A DNA stretch of 64,000 bases from JACCTU01 sp963848525 (GCA_963848525.1 CAWKDZ010000005.1:124001-188000), one strand, 5' to 3'; counted from the stretch's first letter, positions 14,161 through 22,816 are shown. The notes: a model not told the origin generated them from the letters alone. A program made the numbers and translations.

Positions 14161-16029
14161 ATGCGACGAGTCTTGTCCGTCGCGATCGTCGGAGTCGCCG
14201 CCCTGGCCGTGGTGGCGCCCATCTCGGCCGATACGAACATCACCGACCGGCCGTATGTGCGGCACGACGGGGGCACCGACGTCACGATCACAACCTGCAA
14301 CAGCGACGCGCCGGCCAATCCGAACGCCGGCGAGCGTCAGCAGAACGAGCCGACAGCAGCGGTCAACCCGCTCAACGTGATGAAGATGACCGCGGGCGCG
14401 AACGACTACTGCCCCGTGCCCACGACGACCGACGCCTGGGCGGGCATGTACTACTCGTCCGACGGCGGCGCGAGCTGGATCAACAGCCTCGTGCCTGGAT
14501 ATCCGACCGACACGTCGGCGGAAGGCCAGGCGTCGCCGCTCTTCGGCTTCACCACCAGCGCCGGCGATCCCGTGCAGGACTGGGACCGGACGAACCACCT
14601 CTACTACGGCGGGATCGCGTTCAACCGCGTCAGGCCGACGAACGGCTCGATCTGGGTCGCGCGCTACAACTGGGGCCCGCCGTTCGCCGCGCCGGACCAC
14701 GAGTTCACGACGATCGTGTCCCGCGGGACGCCGACGAACTTCGCAGTCGGGCACTTCGAGGACAAGGTCGAGCTCGAGGCGGACGACGGGCTGAACAGCC
14801 CGTTCTCGGGCAACGTCTACGTCTGCTGGGCCCGCTTCACCGGCTCGGGCGCGAACAACTTCATCGAGTTCTCGCGCTCGACCGACGGCGGTCGCACCTG
14901 GGACACGCAGAAGATCTCCGAGTCGATCCACGGCAACCAGGAGTGCGACATCGCCGTGACCCGGACCGGCCGCGTGTTCGTGACGTGGCGGCAGTACGAG
15001 TTCAAGCCCAACCAGGGTCAGGCCCAGCGTGACGCGATCGCGTGGGTCCGCTCCGACAACGGCGGGCGCACGTTCACGAAGCCTGCCGTTGCGCAGGAGT
15101 TCATCCATTGGGACATGACCGACCACGCCGGCAACCCGGCGGTCAACGGCCAGGCCCGCTACGACGCGTGCGTGGGGGGCGGCGACTTCACGCTCGGCGC
15201 CTGCGCGGGGCCGTTCCCGCAGAACGACGCACGTGACTGCGGCGACGGGCCGCTCGTCTGTCAGACCGGCTACGTCTTCGGCCGCGTCAACTCGGCTCCG
15301 CGGAACGCCGCAGACCCGGTAGCGGGCGAAGGCGACGAGCTCTACGTCGTCGTCGAGGCGACGGTTCCCGGCACGCAACGCCCGACCGGCACGTCCTACG
15401 GGACGATCGAGTCCGGGACGGCGAGTCAGGCGTCGATCTACTTCACGAAGACCGAGAACGGCGGCGCGACGTGGTCGCCGCTGACCCGGATCGACCCGCA
15501 GCCGAAGGGGAATCAGTTCTACCCCGACATCGACGCGAACGGCGGCCGGCTGCACGTCGTCTGGCAGGACACACGAGTCGACACGGCCACAGGCCCCGAC
15601 GGCCACTGGAGCACCGTCCCGTTCCAGAACCAGCACGTGCCGACGAACCCGCCCGGGAGCACGTCGACCGGCGGCGCCGTGCAATCGTTCTACGCGGCGT
15701 CGGGGAACGGCGGCTCTTCCTGGACGACGACGCTCGCGTCGTCCGTCGCGTACCCGCTCCAGTGGGAGCAGTTCGGCAACCGCGACCTTCCGTTCTTCGG
15801 CGACTACAACTACATCTCCGCGGTCGGCTCCAAGGTGCTGATGACCTGGGCGGACGGCCGAGACACGGTGCCGGGAACGGACCCGCGCTACACGAACGGC
15901 GACGGGACGGACGGCTTCGACGTCTTCCAGACCCGAGCCTGCACGGGCATCCCGCCGGTGTGCGGCGCGGACACGACGCCGAACGCTGGCGGTCTCGACC
16001 AGCAGATCTACGGTCTGATCATCGGCTAA
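14161..16029 (+). CDS. Secreted Asp-box (BNR/sialidase-fold) repeat protein
   Basis: A 622-residue exported protein. A signal peptide (RRVLSVAIVGVAALAVVAPISA, cleavage after about residue 23) precedes a predicted beta-propeller. It has several Asp-box repeats of the S-x-D-x-G-x-x-W kind (YSSDGGASW, SRSTDGGRTW, VRSDNGGRTF, TKTENGGATW, SGNGGSSW). Such repeats occur in sialidases, exo-glycosidases and other extracellular beta-propellers; the catalytic Arg triad and Tyr of sialidases were not located, so the activity is open. ATG 14161 is preceded by AAGGGGGG at good spacing. A 14-bp perfect terminator follows. Confidence 0.85.
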   Translation: MRRVLSVAIVGVAALAVVAPISADTNITDRPYVRHDGGTDVTITTCNSDAPANPNAGERQQNEPTAAVNPLNVMKMTAGANDYCPVPTTTDAWAGMYYSSDGGASWINSLVPGYPTDTSAEGQASPLFGFTTSAGDPVQDWDRTNHLYYGGIAFNRVRPTNGSIWVARYNWGPPFAAPDHEFTTIVSRGTPTNFAVGHFEDKVELEADDGLNSPFSGNVYVCWARFTGSGANNFIEFSRSTDGGRTWDTQKISESIHGNQECDIAVTRTGRVFVTWRQYEFKPNQGQAQRDAIAWVRSDNGGRTFTKPAVAQEFIHWDMTDHAGNPAVNGQARYDACVGGGDFTLGACAGPFPQNDARDCGDGPLVCQTGYVFGRVNSAPRNAADPVAGEGDELYVVVEATVPGTQRPTGTSYGTIESGTASQASIYFTKTENGGATWSPLTRIDPQPKGNQFYPDIDANGGRLHVVWQDTRVDTATGPDGHWSTVPFQNQHVPTNPPGSTSTGGAVQSFYAASGNGGSSWTTTLASSVAYPLQWEQFGNRDLPFFGDYNYISAVGSKVLMTWADGRDTVPGTDPRYTNGDGTDGFDVFQTRACTGIPPVCGADTTPNAGGLDQQIYGLIIG

Positions 16030-16049
16030 CTCGTAACGAGCCCGACAAC

Positions 16050-16080
16050 GCAGAAGGGCCGGCTTTGCCGGCCCTTCTGC
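16050..16080 (+). terminator. Strong hairpin terminator after the Asp-box gene
   Basis: A perfect 14-bp stem, GCAGAAGGGCCGGC (16050-16063) with GCCGGCCCTTCTGC (16067-16080), has loop TTT. The A-rich 5' arm and T-rich 3' arm could also stop convergent groL transcription. Confidence 0.75.
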
Positions 16081-16086
16081 CTAACC

Positions 16087-16125
16087 CCGAGAAAAGTTGA
16101 GCGCCGAAGGCGCGACTTTTCTCGG
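16087..16125 (-). terminator. Terminator hairpin downstream of groL
   Basis: An 11-bp outer stem, CCGAGAAAAGT with ACTTTTCTCGG, encloses a GCGCC-GAA-GGCGC inner hairpin. It lies 4 nt past the groL stop on the minus strand and faces the Asp-box gene terminator. Confidence 0.65.
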
Positions 16126-16129
16126 CCGG

Positions 16130-17758
16130 TTACATCATGTCCATGCCGCCCATGCCGCCCGGCATTCCCGCCCCGGCACCCTGCTTCTCGGGCGCCTCGG
16201 CCACGACGGCCTCGGTGGTGAGGATGTTCTTCGCGATCGAGGCTGCGTTCTGCAGCGCCGAGCGCGTCACCATCGTCGGGTCGATGATCCCCGACTGGAC
16301 GAGATCCTCGATCTCCCCCGAATCGACGTTCAGCCCGAACCCGGTCTTCGCCGAGTGGACCTGCGAGACGACGACGGAGCCCTCGAGGCCGGCGTTCTCC
16401 GCCAGCTGGCGAAGCGGCTCCTCGAGCGCGCGCCGGATGATCGCGGCACCTGTCCGCTCGTCGCCCTCGACCTTCTCGAGGTCGATTGCCTCGATCGCGT
16501 TCAGGAGCGCGACACCGCCGCCCGGCACGATGCCCTCCTCGAGCGCCGCGCGGGTCGCCTGGAGCGCGTCCTCGACGCGGTGCTTCTTCTCCTTCATCTC
16601 CGTCTCGGTCGCAGCGCCGACCTTGACCACGGCGACACCACCGGACAGCTTCGCGAGCCGCTCCTGGAGCTTCTCGCGGTCGAAGTCCGAATCGGTGTTC
16701 TCGATCTCCGACTTCAGCTGCTTGATCCGCGACTTGATCGCGTCGGACTCGCCGGCGCCGTCGATGATCGTGGTCGTGTCCTTGTCGACGACGACCTTGC
16801 GAGCCTTCCCGAGCTGCGAGAGCTTCGTGTTCTCGAGCTTGAGGCCCATCTCCTCGGTGATCACCTCGCCGCCGGAGAGGATCCCGATGTCCTCGAGCAT
16901 CCGCTTGCGGCGGTCGCCGAAGCCCGGCGCCTTGACCGCGACGGCCGTGAACGTGCCGCGCAGCTTGTTGACGACGATCGTCGCGAGCGACTCGCCCTCG
17001 ACGTCCTCGGCCACGATCAGCAGCGGGCGGCCGGCCTGGATGACCTGCTCGAGCACCGGCAGGAGATCCTTGACGGCCCCGATCTTCTGGTTCGCGACCA
17101 GGATGTACGGGTCGTCGAGCACGGCCTCCATGCGCTCGGGGTCGGTGACCATGTACGGCGACAGGTAGCCCTTGTCGAACTGCATGCCCTCCGTGAACTC
17201 GAGCTCGAGCCCGAACGTCTGGCCCTCCTCGACGTTCACGACGCCGTCCTTGCCGACCTTGTCGATCGCGTCGGAGATGACGTCGCCGATCTCGCGCTCG
17301 CGCGAGGAGATGCTCGCGACCCGCGCGATGTCCTCCTTGCCCGAGATCTCCTTCGACTGCTTCTTCAGGTTCTCGACGACCTGCTCGACGGCGGTCTCGA
17401 TGCCGCGCTTGAGCCCCATCGGGTTCGCGCCCGCGGCCACGTTCTTGAGGCCTTCGCGGACGATCGCCTGCGCCAGGACGGTCGCGGTCGTCGTGCCGTC
17501 GCCGGCGACGTCGTTCGTCGACGTGGCGACCTCGCGCACGAGCTGCGCGCCCTGGTTCTCGAAGACGTCCTCGACCTCGATCTCGCGCGCGATCGTGACG
17601 CCGTCGTTCGTGATCGTCGGGGCGCCGAACTTCTTGTCCAGCACCACGTACCGACCCTTGGGGCCAAGGGTGACCTTGACCGCGTCGGCGAGGATGTTCA
17701 CGCCGCGCTCGAGCGAGCGGCGCGCGTCCTCGTTGAACTTGAGCTCCTTGTGAGCCAT
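16130..17758 (-). CDS. groL: Chaperonin GroEL (60 kDa, Hsp60)
   Basis: A 542-residue GroEL, full length. The ATP-binding signature is present (VTLGPKGRYVVLDKK, AGDGTTTATVLAQ), as are the apical and equatorial motifs (AIEAIDLEKVEGDERTGA, GGVAVVKVGAATETEMKEKK) and the flexible GGM-repeat tail (PGGMGGMDMM). It forms the tetradecameric ATP-dependent folding chamber with GroES. ATG 17758 follows groS by 19 nt with an AGGA ribosome-binding site. It is transcribed from the CIRCE-controlled groS promoter. Some actinobacteria have a His-rich tailed GroEL1; this one has the standard GGM tail of the essential copy. Confidence 0.98.
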   Translation of the reverse strand: MAHKELKFNEDARRSLERGVNILADAVKVTLGPKGRYVVLDKKFGAPTITNDGVTIAREIEVEDVFENQGAQLVREVATSTNDVAGDGTTTATVLAQAIVREGLKNVAAGANPMGLKRGIETAVEQVVENLKKQSKEISGKEDIARVASISSREREIGDVISDAIDKVGKDGVVNVEEGQTFGLELEFTEGMQFDKGYLSPYMVTDPERMEAVLDDPYILVANQKIGAVKDLLPVLEQVIQAGRPLLIVAEDVEGESLATIVVNKLRGTFTAVAVKAPGFGDRRKRMLEDIGILSGGEVITEEMGLKLENTKLSQLGKARKVVVDKDTTTIIDGAGESDAIKSRIKQLKSEIENTDSDFDREKLQERLAKLSGGVAVVKVGAATETEMKEKKHRVEDALQATRAALEEGIVPGGGVALLNAIEAIDLEKVEGDERTGAAIIRRALEEPLRQLAENAGLEGSVVVSQVHSAKTGFGLNVDSGEIEDLVQSGIIDPTMVTRSALQNAASIAKNILTTEAVVAEAPEKQGAGAGMPGGMGGMDMM

Positions 17759-17777
17759 TCCTGTTCTTCCTCCCCTA

Positions 17778-18089
17778 CTACGCGTTCGCCATCGCGCGGT
17801 CGCCGACGACCTTGGCCAGGACGTCCGACTCGCGCAGGATCAGAACCTCGTCGGTGCCGAGCTTGATCTCGGTCCCCCCGTACTTGGAGAAGATGACCTC
17901 GTCACCCTCCTCCACGTCCATCTTGATGTACTCGCCGTCCTCGTCCCGCGGGCCCGGCCCGACCGCCAGCACGCGACCGCGCTGGGGCTTCTCCTTGGCC
18001 GTGTCCGGCAGCACGATTCCGCTCGTCGTCTGCTCCTCCTCATCGAGGACCTCAACGATCAGGCGGTCACCGAGCGGCTGGAGATTCAT
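17778..18089 (-). CDS. groS: Co-chaperonin GroES
   Basis: A 103-residue GroES. The N-terminal strand LQPLGDRLIVEVLDEEEQT leads into the mobile loop SGIVLPDTAKEKPQRG, with GTEIKLGTDEVLILRESDVLA at the end. It caps the GroEL ring. ATG 18089 is chosen because GGAGGAAACC lies just upstream; the frame runs 15 codons further without homology. It is first in the groES-groEL operon, downstream of a promoter and CIRCE operator. Confidence 0.97.
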   Translation of the reverse strand: MNLQPLGDRLIVEVLDEEEQTTSGIVLPDTAKEKPQRGRVLAVGPGPRDEDGEYIKMDVEEGDEVIFSKYGGTEIKLGTDEVLILRESDVLAKVVGDRAMANA

Positions 18090-18128
18090 ATGGTTTCCTC
18101 CGTCTCTTGCCGACTTTGTGACAACACT

Positions 18129-18153
18129 TGGCACTCTGGCCTTCCGAGTGCCA
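18129..18153 (-). promoter_or_regulatory. CIRCE operator (HrcA site) of groESL
   Basis: The perfect inverted repeat TGGCACTC-N9-GAGTGCCA differs from the consensus TTAGCACTC-N9-GAGTGCTAA only in the outer bases. It starts 40 bp upstream of the groS ATG and lies over the predicted transcription start. It predicts heat-shock control by HrcA, whose gene is outside the window. Confidence 0.92.
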
Positions 18154-18157
18154 GGGC

Positions 18158-18187
18158 AGTGTAACCGGGCTGGGGGTCTCTTGGCAA
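18158..18187 (-). promoter_or_regulatory. groESL promoter
   Basis: On the minus strand, TTGCCA (-35, 18182-18187), an 18-nt spacer and TACACT (-10, 18158-18163) precede the CIRCE element. Transcription would begin within its first bases, giving a leader with a good Shine-Dalgarno sequence before groS. Confidence 0.7.
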
Positions 18188-18206
18188 GCCTCCGCCGCCG
18201 CCGTGT

Positions 18207-18212
18207 TACAAA
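18207..18212 (+). promoter_or_regulatory. -10 box, leaderless NUDIX gene
   Basis: TACAAA ends 6 nt before GTG 18219, in the 129-bp divergent region shared with groESL. No ribosome-binding site is present. Confidence 0.4.
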
Positions 18213-18218
18213 CAGACC

Positions 18219-18659
18219 GTGACGCGCGAGTTCTCAGCCGGCGGCGTCCTCGTCCGCACGATGGCGGGCCGCCACTGGCTCGCCGCGATCCGGCCGGGAG
18301 GCAAGCCGGAGGGGGTCTGGGCGCTGCCGAAGGGGCTGATCTCACCCGGTGAGGCCGCCGAGCTGACGGCCCTTCGTGAGGTCGCCGAGGAGACCGGTCT
18401 CGAGGGCACCTCGCTCGGCAAGCTGGGTGACGTCCGCTACGTCTACTTCCGCGGCGAGCGGATCTTCAAGGTCGTCAGCTTCTACCTCTTCCGCTACCGG
18501 CGAGGCCGGATCGGCGAGATCCCGGCCCGGTTTCGGCACGAGGTGGCCGAGGCGCGCTGGCTCCCGCTCGAGGACGCTCCCCGCCTGCTCGCGTACAAGG
18601 GCGAGCGGGAGATGGCCCAGAAAGCGCTTATGATGCTCGCGGCCGGCGGCCCCTCGTGA
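18219..18659 (+). CDS. NUDIX hydrolase
   Basis: A 146-residue NUDIX-fold enzyme. The Nudix box is complete: G-x5-E-x7-REVAEETGL, from GLISPGEAAELTALREVAEE (about residues 39-58). It hydrolyses nucleoside diphosphates linked to a moiety X. The early segment TREFSAGGVLVR with ALPKGLISPGE resembles the Ap4A/MutT-like group seen in actinobacteria. It starts at GTG 18219 (leaderless -10 box) and its stop overlaps the next gene by 4 bp, so the two are coupled. Confidence 0.9.
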   Translation: MTREFSAGGVLVRTMAGRHWLAAIRPGGKPEGVWALPKGLISPGEAAELTALREVAEETGLEGTSLGKLGDVRYVYFRGERIFKVVSFYLFRYRRGRIGEIPARFRHEVAEARWLPLEDAPRLLAYKGEREMAQKALMMLAAGGPS

Positions 18660-19027
18660 AGAGCGACGCGATGTATGCCCTCAACTTCTACTCGCCCGTG
18701 GTCGCCGACCAGCTCCGCAGCCACCGCAAGACGGCGACGATCCGGCTCGGCGACAAGTCCAGGAAGTACAAGAAGGGCATGGTCGTCTCGGTGCTGACGG
18801 GCGTCCGCTTCGGGCCCCGCGAGAAGGTCTTCGACGCCGTGATCGACAAGGTCGAGGTCAAGCAGCTCCGCGATCTCTCGCCGCGGGAGATCGAGCACGA
18901 CAACCCGGAGATCAGGCGGCCCGAGGAGATGGCGACGTTCCTCTCGCAGCTCTACAACCGGGAGGTCGCGCAGGACGCGACCGTGACCGTGATCCGCTTC
19001 AGCCAGATCGTCAGCCCTCGCGTCTGA
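18656..19027 (+). CDS. ASCH-domain-like protein
   Basis: A 123-residue protein. The N-terminal part (MYALNFYSPVVADQLRSHRKTATIR...GDKSRKYKKGMVVSVLTG) and later VFDAVIDKVEVKQLRDLSPREI fit the ASCH fold, a PUA-like beta-barrel thought to bind RNA or act in RNA processing. The start GTG 18656 overlaps the NUDIX stop as GTGA, pointing to a shared role in nucleotide or RNA turnover. No catalytic residue can be assigned. Confidence 0.65.
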   Translation: MKSDAMYALNFYSPVVADQLRSHRKTATIRLGDKSRKYKKGMVVSVLTGVRFGPREKVFDAVIDKVEVKQLRDLSPREIEHDNPEIRRPEEMATFLSQLYNREVAQDATVTVIRFSQIVSPRV

Positions 19028-19292
19028 TCCGAAGTCCCAAGGCCTCGTCCGGCCGCAAGGGCTCGCCGCAGGCCTCGCACGTCGTCGCGAACGCAGATGC
19101 GAACTGCGTCCCGCACTCGGCGCAGCGCGTGCGTACCTCGCCGCCGCACTGCGGGCACGCCGCTGGGACCTCCGCCTCGAGCTCCTCGAAGTAGCGGAGC
19201 GCATGGCCGCAGGAGAGGCAGAACGCAGCCCAGTGGCCGAGCGCGTTTCGCCGCTCCTCGATCAGCCAATCGGGCGGCCTTCGCGACCTCAC
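19011..19292 (-). CDS. Zinc-ribbon protein
   Basis: A 93-residue protein with three Cys pairs in tandem: FCLSCGHALRYF, ACPQCGGEVRTRCAECGTQF and TCEACGEPL, i.e. two or more zinc ribbons. The N-terminal part is helical (WLIEERRNALGHWAAF). GTG 19292 is supported by a TAGCCT box 7 nt upstream. The target is unknown. Its 3' end overlaps the convergent ASCH-like gene by 17 bp. Confidence 0.75.
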   Translation of the reverse strand: MRSRRPPDWLIEERRNALGHWAAFCLSCGHALRYFEELEAEVPAACPQCGGEVRTRCAECGTQFASAFATTCEACGEPLRPDEALGLRIRREG

Positions 19293-19299
19293 TCCGCGC

Positions 19300-19316
19300 A
19301 GGCTAGTGGTTAGAGT
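19300..19316. promoter_or_regulatory. Back-to-back -10 boxes for zinc-ribbon and E1alpha genes
   Basis: Minus-strand TAGCCT (19300-19305) ends 7 nt before GTG 19292. Plus-strand TAGAGT (19311-19316) ends 7 nt before ATG 19324. Both genes appear leaderless and share a 31-bp spacer. Confidence 0.45.
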
Positions 19317-19323
19317 CCGAGGC

Positions 19324-20367
19324 ATGGCAGTGAGAGAGGCCGAGCCTGTCGCCTCGCTGAGCGAAGTGAAGGAGGCGGGCCTCGACCGGGAGGACCTGCT
19401 CGGCATCTACCGCACGATGTTGACCACGCGCGGGATCGAGGAGCGCGGGCACATCCTCTACCGGCAGGGGAAGATCCCCGGCTCGTTCTACACCGGCCGC
19501 GGCAACGAGGCCGCCTCGATCGGCGTCGCGACGGCGATGGGCGCCGAGGACGTCGGCACGCCGCTCCACCGCGACATGGGCGTCCACATCACGCGCGGGG
19601 TCGAGCCCTGGCGGATCTTCGCCCAGTACATGGGCCGGCGCGACGGGCCGACCAAGGGCAAGGACGGGAACGTCCACATGGCCGACGCGCGGCTCGGGAT
19701 GATCGCGATGGTCAGCCATCTGCCCGCGATGCTCCCCGTCGCGACGGGCTGCGCGCTCGCGTTCCGGATCAAGGAGGAGCGCCGCGTCGCGGTCGGCTGG
19801 TTCGGCGAGGGCGCCTCGGCGCGCGGCGACGCGCACGAGTCGATGATCTTCGCCGGTACGCGCCGGCTGCCGATCGTCTTCGTCTGCGACAACAACCAGT
19901 GGGCGTACTCGACGCCGACGCACCTCGAGTACGCGACCGAGCACGTCGCCGACCGCGCGCAGGCGTACGGCTTCGAGGGCGTCGTCGTCGACGGCACCGA
20001 CGTCCTCGCCGTCTACCGCGAGGCGAAGCGCGCGATCGAGAAGGCGCGTGAGGGCGGCGGGCCGACGCTGCTCGAGTGCCAGACGCTGCGCATGGAAGGC
20101 CACGCCGTCCACGACGACGCGTTCTACGTCCCCAAGGAGCTGTTCGAGGAGTGGGCGAAGCGCGACCCGCTCGAGCGCTTCCGCGTCTGGCTCCAGGAGC
20201 ACGCGAACATGAGCGGCGACGAGGAGGACGAGATCGCCGCCGGCGTCAAGAAGCTGCTGAACGACGCGCTCCAGCGCGCGGAGGAGTCGCCGCTGCCGGA
20301 CGCGTCAGAGCTGCTCGAGGGCGTCTACGCGACACCCGAGGACCTCGACACGCCGCACCACAAGTAA
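19324..20367 (+). CDS. pdhA: 2-oxoacid (pyruvate-type) dehydrogenase E1 component, alpha subunit
   Basis: A 347-residue thiamine-diphosphate enzyme subunit. It has the E1alpha entry motif TRGIEERGHILYRQGKIPGSFY, the TPP motif GWFGEGASARGDAHESMIFA...NNQWAYSTP, and the lid segment ECQTLRMEGHAVHDDA. With the beta subunit it decarboxylates a 2-oxoacid (pyruvate, acetoin-type or branched-chain) and transfers the acyl group to lipoyl-E2. The TAA stop and the next ATG overlap by one base (TAATG), so the operon is coupled. Substrate choice between pyruvate and branched-chain keto acids is not settled from sequence. Confidence 0.88.
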   Translation: MAVREAEPVASLSEVKEAGLDREDLLGIYRTMLTTRGIEERGHILYRQGKIPGSFYTGRGNEAASIGVATAMGAEDVGTPLHRDMGVHITRGVEPWRIFAQYMGRRDGPTKGKDGNVHMADARLGMIAMVSHLPAMLPVATGCALAFRIKEERRVAVGWFGEGASARGDAHESMIFAGTRRLPIVFVCDNNQWAYSTPTHLEYATEHVADRAQAYGFEGVVVDGTDVLAVYREAKRAIEKAREGGGPTLLECQTLRMEGHAVHDDAFYVPKELFEEWAKRDPLERFRVWLQEHANMSGDEEDEIAAGVKKLLNDALQRAEESPLPDASELLEGVYATPEDLDTPHHK

Positions 20368-21335
20368 TGGCCGAACGGACCTACCTCCAGGCGATCTCCG
20401 ACGGGCTCCGGCAGGAGATGAGGCGCGACAAGCGCGTCTTCGTGATCGGCGAGGACGTCGGCGTCTACGGCGGCGCCTTCAAGGTCACGCTCGGGTTCCA
20501 GGAGGAGTTCGGCCCCTGGCGCGTGATCGACGCGCCGCTTGCCGAGACCGCAATCGTCGGCTCGTGCACCGGCGCCTCGATCATGGGCCTCCGGCCCGTG
20601 GCCGAGATGCAGTTTGCGGACTTCATCTCCTGTGCGTGGGACCAGCTGGTCACGATCGCCGCGAAGCAGCGCTGGCGCGTCGGCACGCCCGTGCCGATCG
20701 TCGTCAGGCTGCCGTCCGGCGGCGGGTTCTCGGGCGGGCCGTTCCACTCGCAGAACCCTGAGAGCTCGTTCGCGCACATCCCTGGCCTGAAGATCGTCTG
20801 CCCGGCGACGCCAGAGGACGCGAAGGGGCTCCTCGTCTCGGCGATCGAGGATCCGAACCCCGTGCTCTACTTCGAGCACAAGCACCTCTACCGGCGCGTG
20901 AAGGCCGAGGTGCCGGAGGAGCGCTACACGACGCCGATCGGGAAGGCCCGCATCCATCAGGAGGGCAACGACGTCACGGTCGTGACGTGGGGGGCGATGG
21001 TCTACACCGCCGACGAGGCCGCGAAGTCGCTCGACGGGGTCTCCGTCGAGATCGTCGACCTGCGCTCGATCCTCCCCTGGGACAAGCAGGCCGTGCTGGA
21101 GTCGGTGCGGAAGACGTCGAAGGTGCTCGTGCTGCACGAGGACACGCGCACCGGCGGCTTCGGCGGCGAGATCGCGGCGACGATCGCCGAGGAGGCGTTC
21201 GAGGACCTCGACGCGCCGGTGAAGCGGCTGGCGGCGCCGGACACGCCCGTGCCGTTCTCGCCGCCGCTCGAGAAGGCGTTCATCCCGCAGGTCGAGGACG
21301 TGGCGGCCTCCCTTCGGGAGTTGACGGAGTACTGA
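20367..21335 (+). CDS. pdhB: 2-oxoacid dehydrogenase E1 component, beta subunit
   Basis: A 322-residue E1beta protein. The N-terminal half has FVIGEDVGVYGGAFKVTLGF and RVIDAPLAETAIVG. The middle has RLPSGGGFSGGPFHSQNPES, with the His that interacts with TPP, and the C-terminal half TGGFGGEIAATIAEEAF and PDTPVPFSPPLEKAFIP. It completes the alpha2beta2 E1 heterotetramer. It starts directly on the pdhA stop and overlaps the E2 ATG by one base (TGATG). Confidence 0.9.
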   Translation: MAERTYLQAISDGLRQEMRRDKRVFVIGEDVGVYGGAFKVTLGFQEEFGPWRVIDAPLAETAIVGSCTGASIMGLRPVAEMQFADFISCAWDQLVTIAAKQRWRVGTPVPIVVRLPSGGGFSGGPFHSQNPESSFAHIPGLKIVCPATPEDAKGLLVSAIEDPNPVLYFEHKHLYRRVKAEVPEERYTTPIGKARIHQEGNDVTVVTWGAMVYTADEAAKSLDGVSVEIVDLRSILPWDKQAVLESVRKTSKVLVLHEDTRTGGFGGEIAATIAEEAFEDLDAPVKRLAAPDTPVPFSPPLEKAFIPQVEDVAASLRELTEY

Positions 21336-22777
21336 TGGCCGTCGCCGGCGCGACCGACGTCGTCATGCCCCAGATGGGCGTCTCCGTCTCGGAGGGGACG
21401 ATCACGAAATGGCTCAAGCAGGTCGGCGAGACCATCGCCGCCGACGAGAGCCTGCTCGAGATCTCGACCGACAAGGTCGACACCGAGGTGCCCTCTCCGG
21501 CGAGCGGCGTCGTCACGGAGATCCTCGTGCAGGAGGGCCAGACCGTCGAGGTGGGGACGAAGCTGGCCGTGATCGCGCCCGAGGGCGCCGAGGCCGCTCC
21601 CGCGCCGCCCTCGACGGACGGGGACGTGCCCGAGCCGGCGACCGCTCAGGCCGCGGCCGAGGCGAGCGCCGCGAGCGACGCACCCTCGACGCCCCCGACC
21701 GCGGAGACGGTCGAGGAGGCCAAGCCCGCACCGTCCGAGGCCGCCGAGACCACGACCGACGAGACGGCGACGGACGAGACGGCGACGGACGTGAGCGGCA
21801 ACGGCAAGAGCTTCGTCTCGCCGGTCGTCGCGCGGATCGCGTCCGAGCACGGTGTCGATCCGGGCCAGGTGCAGGGGACCGGGCGCGGCGGCCGAGTCAC
21901 GAAGAAGGACATCCTCCAGTTCATCGAGTCCGGGCCTGCGGCTACGCCCGAGGCGCCGGCTGCCCCGGCCGAAGCTCCGGCCCCGCCGGCGGCACCCGCC
22001 GCCCCCGCGCCGGCTCCTGCACCGCCCGCTCCTGCTGCGGCCCCCGCGCCGGCCACAGCTCAGGCCGGGGAGCAGCTCGAGCCGATGAACGCGATGCGGC
22101 GCGGGATCGCCGAGCACATGCGCAAGTCGCTCGACACGTCCGCGCACGTGACGAGCGCGATCGAGGTCGACATGTCGCGTGTCGTCGCGGCCCGCGAGAA
22201 GCTGAAGCCCGAGTACCAGAAGAGCTACGGGGTCAACCCCACGTACCTGATCTTCGTCGCGCGGGCCGTCGTCGAGACGCTGAAGGACTACCCGTGGATC
22301 AACGGCGAGATCCGCGGCGACCAGATCGTCACGCGCAACTACGTCAACCTCGGGTTCGCGGTCGAGCTCGCCGACGGCAAGGGCCTGATCGTGCCCGTGG
22401 TCAAGAACGCGGAGGGTCTGAACCTGCTCGGCATGGCACGCTCGGTCACGGACATCGCCGAGCGCGCGCGCAACAAGAAGCTGACGCCGGACGAGGTCCA
22501 GGGCGGCACGTTCACGATCACGAACCCCGGCGGCTACGGCACGTTCCACGGCACGCCGGTGATCAGTCAACCGCAGGCGGCGATCCTCGGCACGTATGCG
22601 CTCGTCAAGCGCCCTTGGGTGGTCGAGGACGAGCACGGCAACGACGTCCTCGCGATCCGCCCGATCATGAACCTGACGCTCACGTACGACCACCGACTCG
22701 TCGACGGCGCGCTCGCCGGCCGCTTCCTCCGCGACCTGCGCCAGCGCCTCGAGACCTTCGGAGAGTCCGACTATTAG
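21335..22777 (+). CDS. Dihydrolipoamide acyltransferase (E2) of the 2-oxoacid dehydrogenase
   Basis: A 480-residue E2 with the classical three-part layout. An N-terminal lipoyl domain has the lipoylated Lys47 in EISTDKVDTEVPSP. A long Ala/Pro/Thr-rich linker leads to a peripheral-subunit-binding domain (PVVARIASEHGVDPGQVQG, about residues 153-188), and a second Ala/Pro linker to the catalytic domain (about 250-480), which ends in TYDHRLVDGALAG with the active-site His. It forms the complex core. E3 (lpdA) is not in the window. Lipoylation would need LipB and LipA, encoded 1.3 kb downstream. Confidence 0.93.
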   Translation: MAVAGATDVVMPQMGVSVSEGTITKWLKQVGETIAADESLLEISTDKVDTEVPSPASGVVTEILVQEGQTVEVGTKLAVIAPEGAEAAPAPPSTDGDVPEPATAQAAAEASAASDAPSTPPTAETVEEAKPAPSEAAETTTDETATDETATDVSGNGKSFVSPVVARIASEHGVDPGQVQGTGRGGRVTKKDILQFIESGPAATPEAPAAPAEAPAPPAAPAAPAPAPAPPAPAAAPAPATAQAGEQLEPMNAMRRGIAEHMRKSLDTSAHVTSAIEVDMSRVVAAREKLKPEYQKSYGVNPTYLIFVARAVVETLKDYPWINGEIRGDQIVTRNYVNLGFAVELADGKGLIVPVVKNAEGLNLLGMARSVTDIAERARNKKLTPDEVQGGTFTITNPGGYGTFHGTPVISQPQAAILGTYALVKRPWVVEDEHGNDVLAIRPIMNLTLTYDHRLVDGALAGRFLRDLRQRLETFGESDY

Positions 22778-22790
22778 CTAGCTCGCAAGC

Positions 22791-22816
22791 CGTGAGTCCG
22801 CTTGCGCGGACTCACG
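22791..22816 (+). terminator. Hairpin terminator after E2
   Basis: The 11-bp stem CGTGAGTCCGC/GCGGACTCACG has loop TTGC and starts 14 nt after the E2 stop. There is no U tract. It separates the operon from the convergent thioesterase gene. Confidence 0.6.

Noticed and set aside
16097..17866. 589-codon frame on the plus strand opposite groL
   Set aside because: Shadow of GroEL: very Arg/Leu/Asp-rich with no domain, an artefact of high GC third positions.
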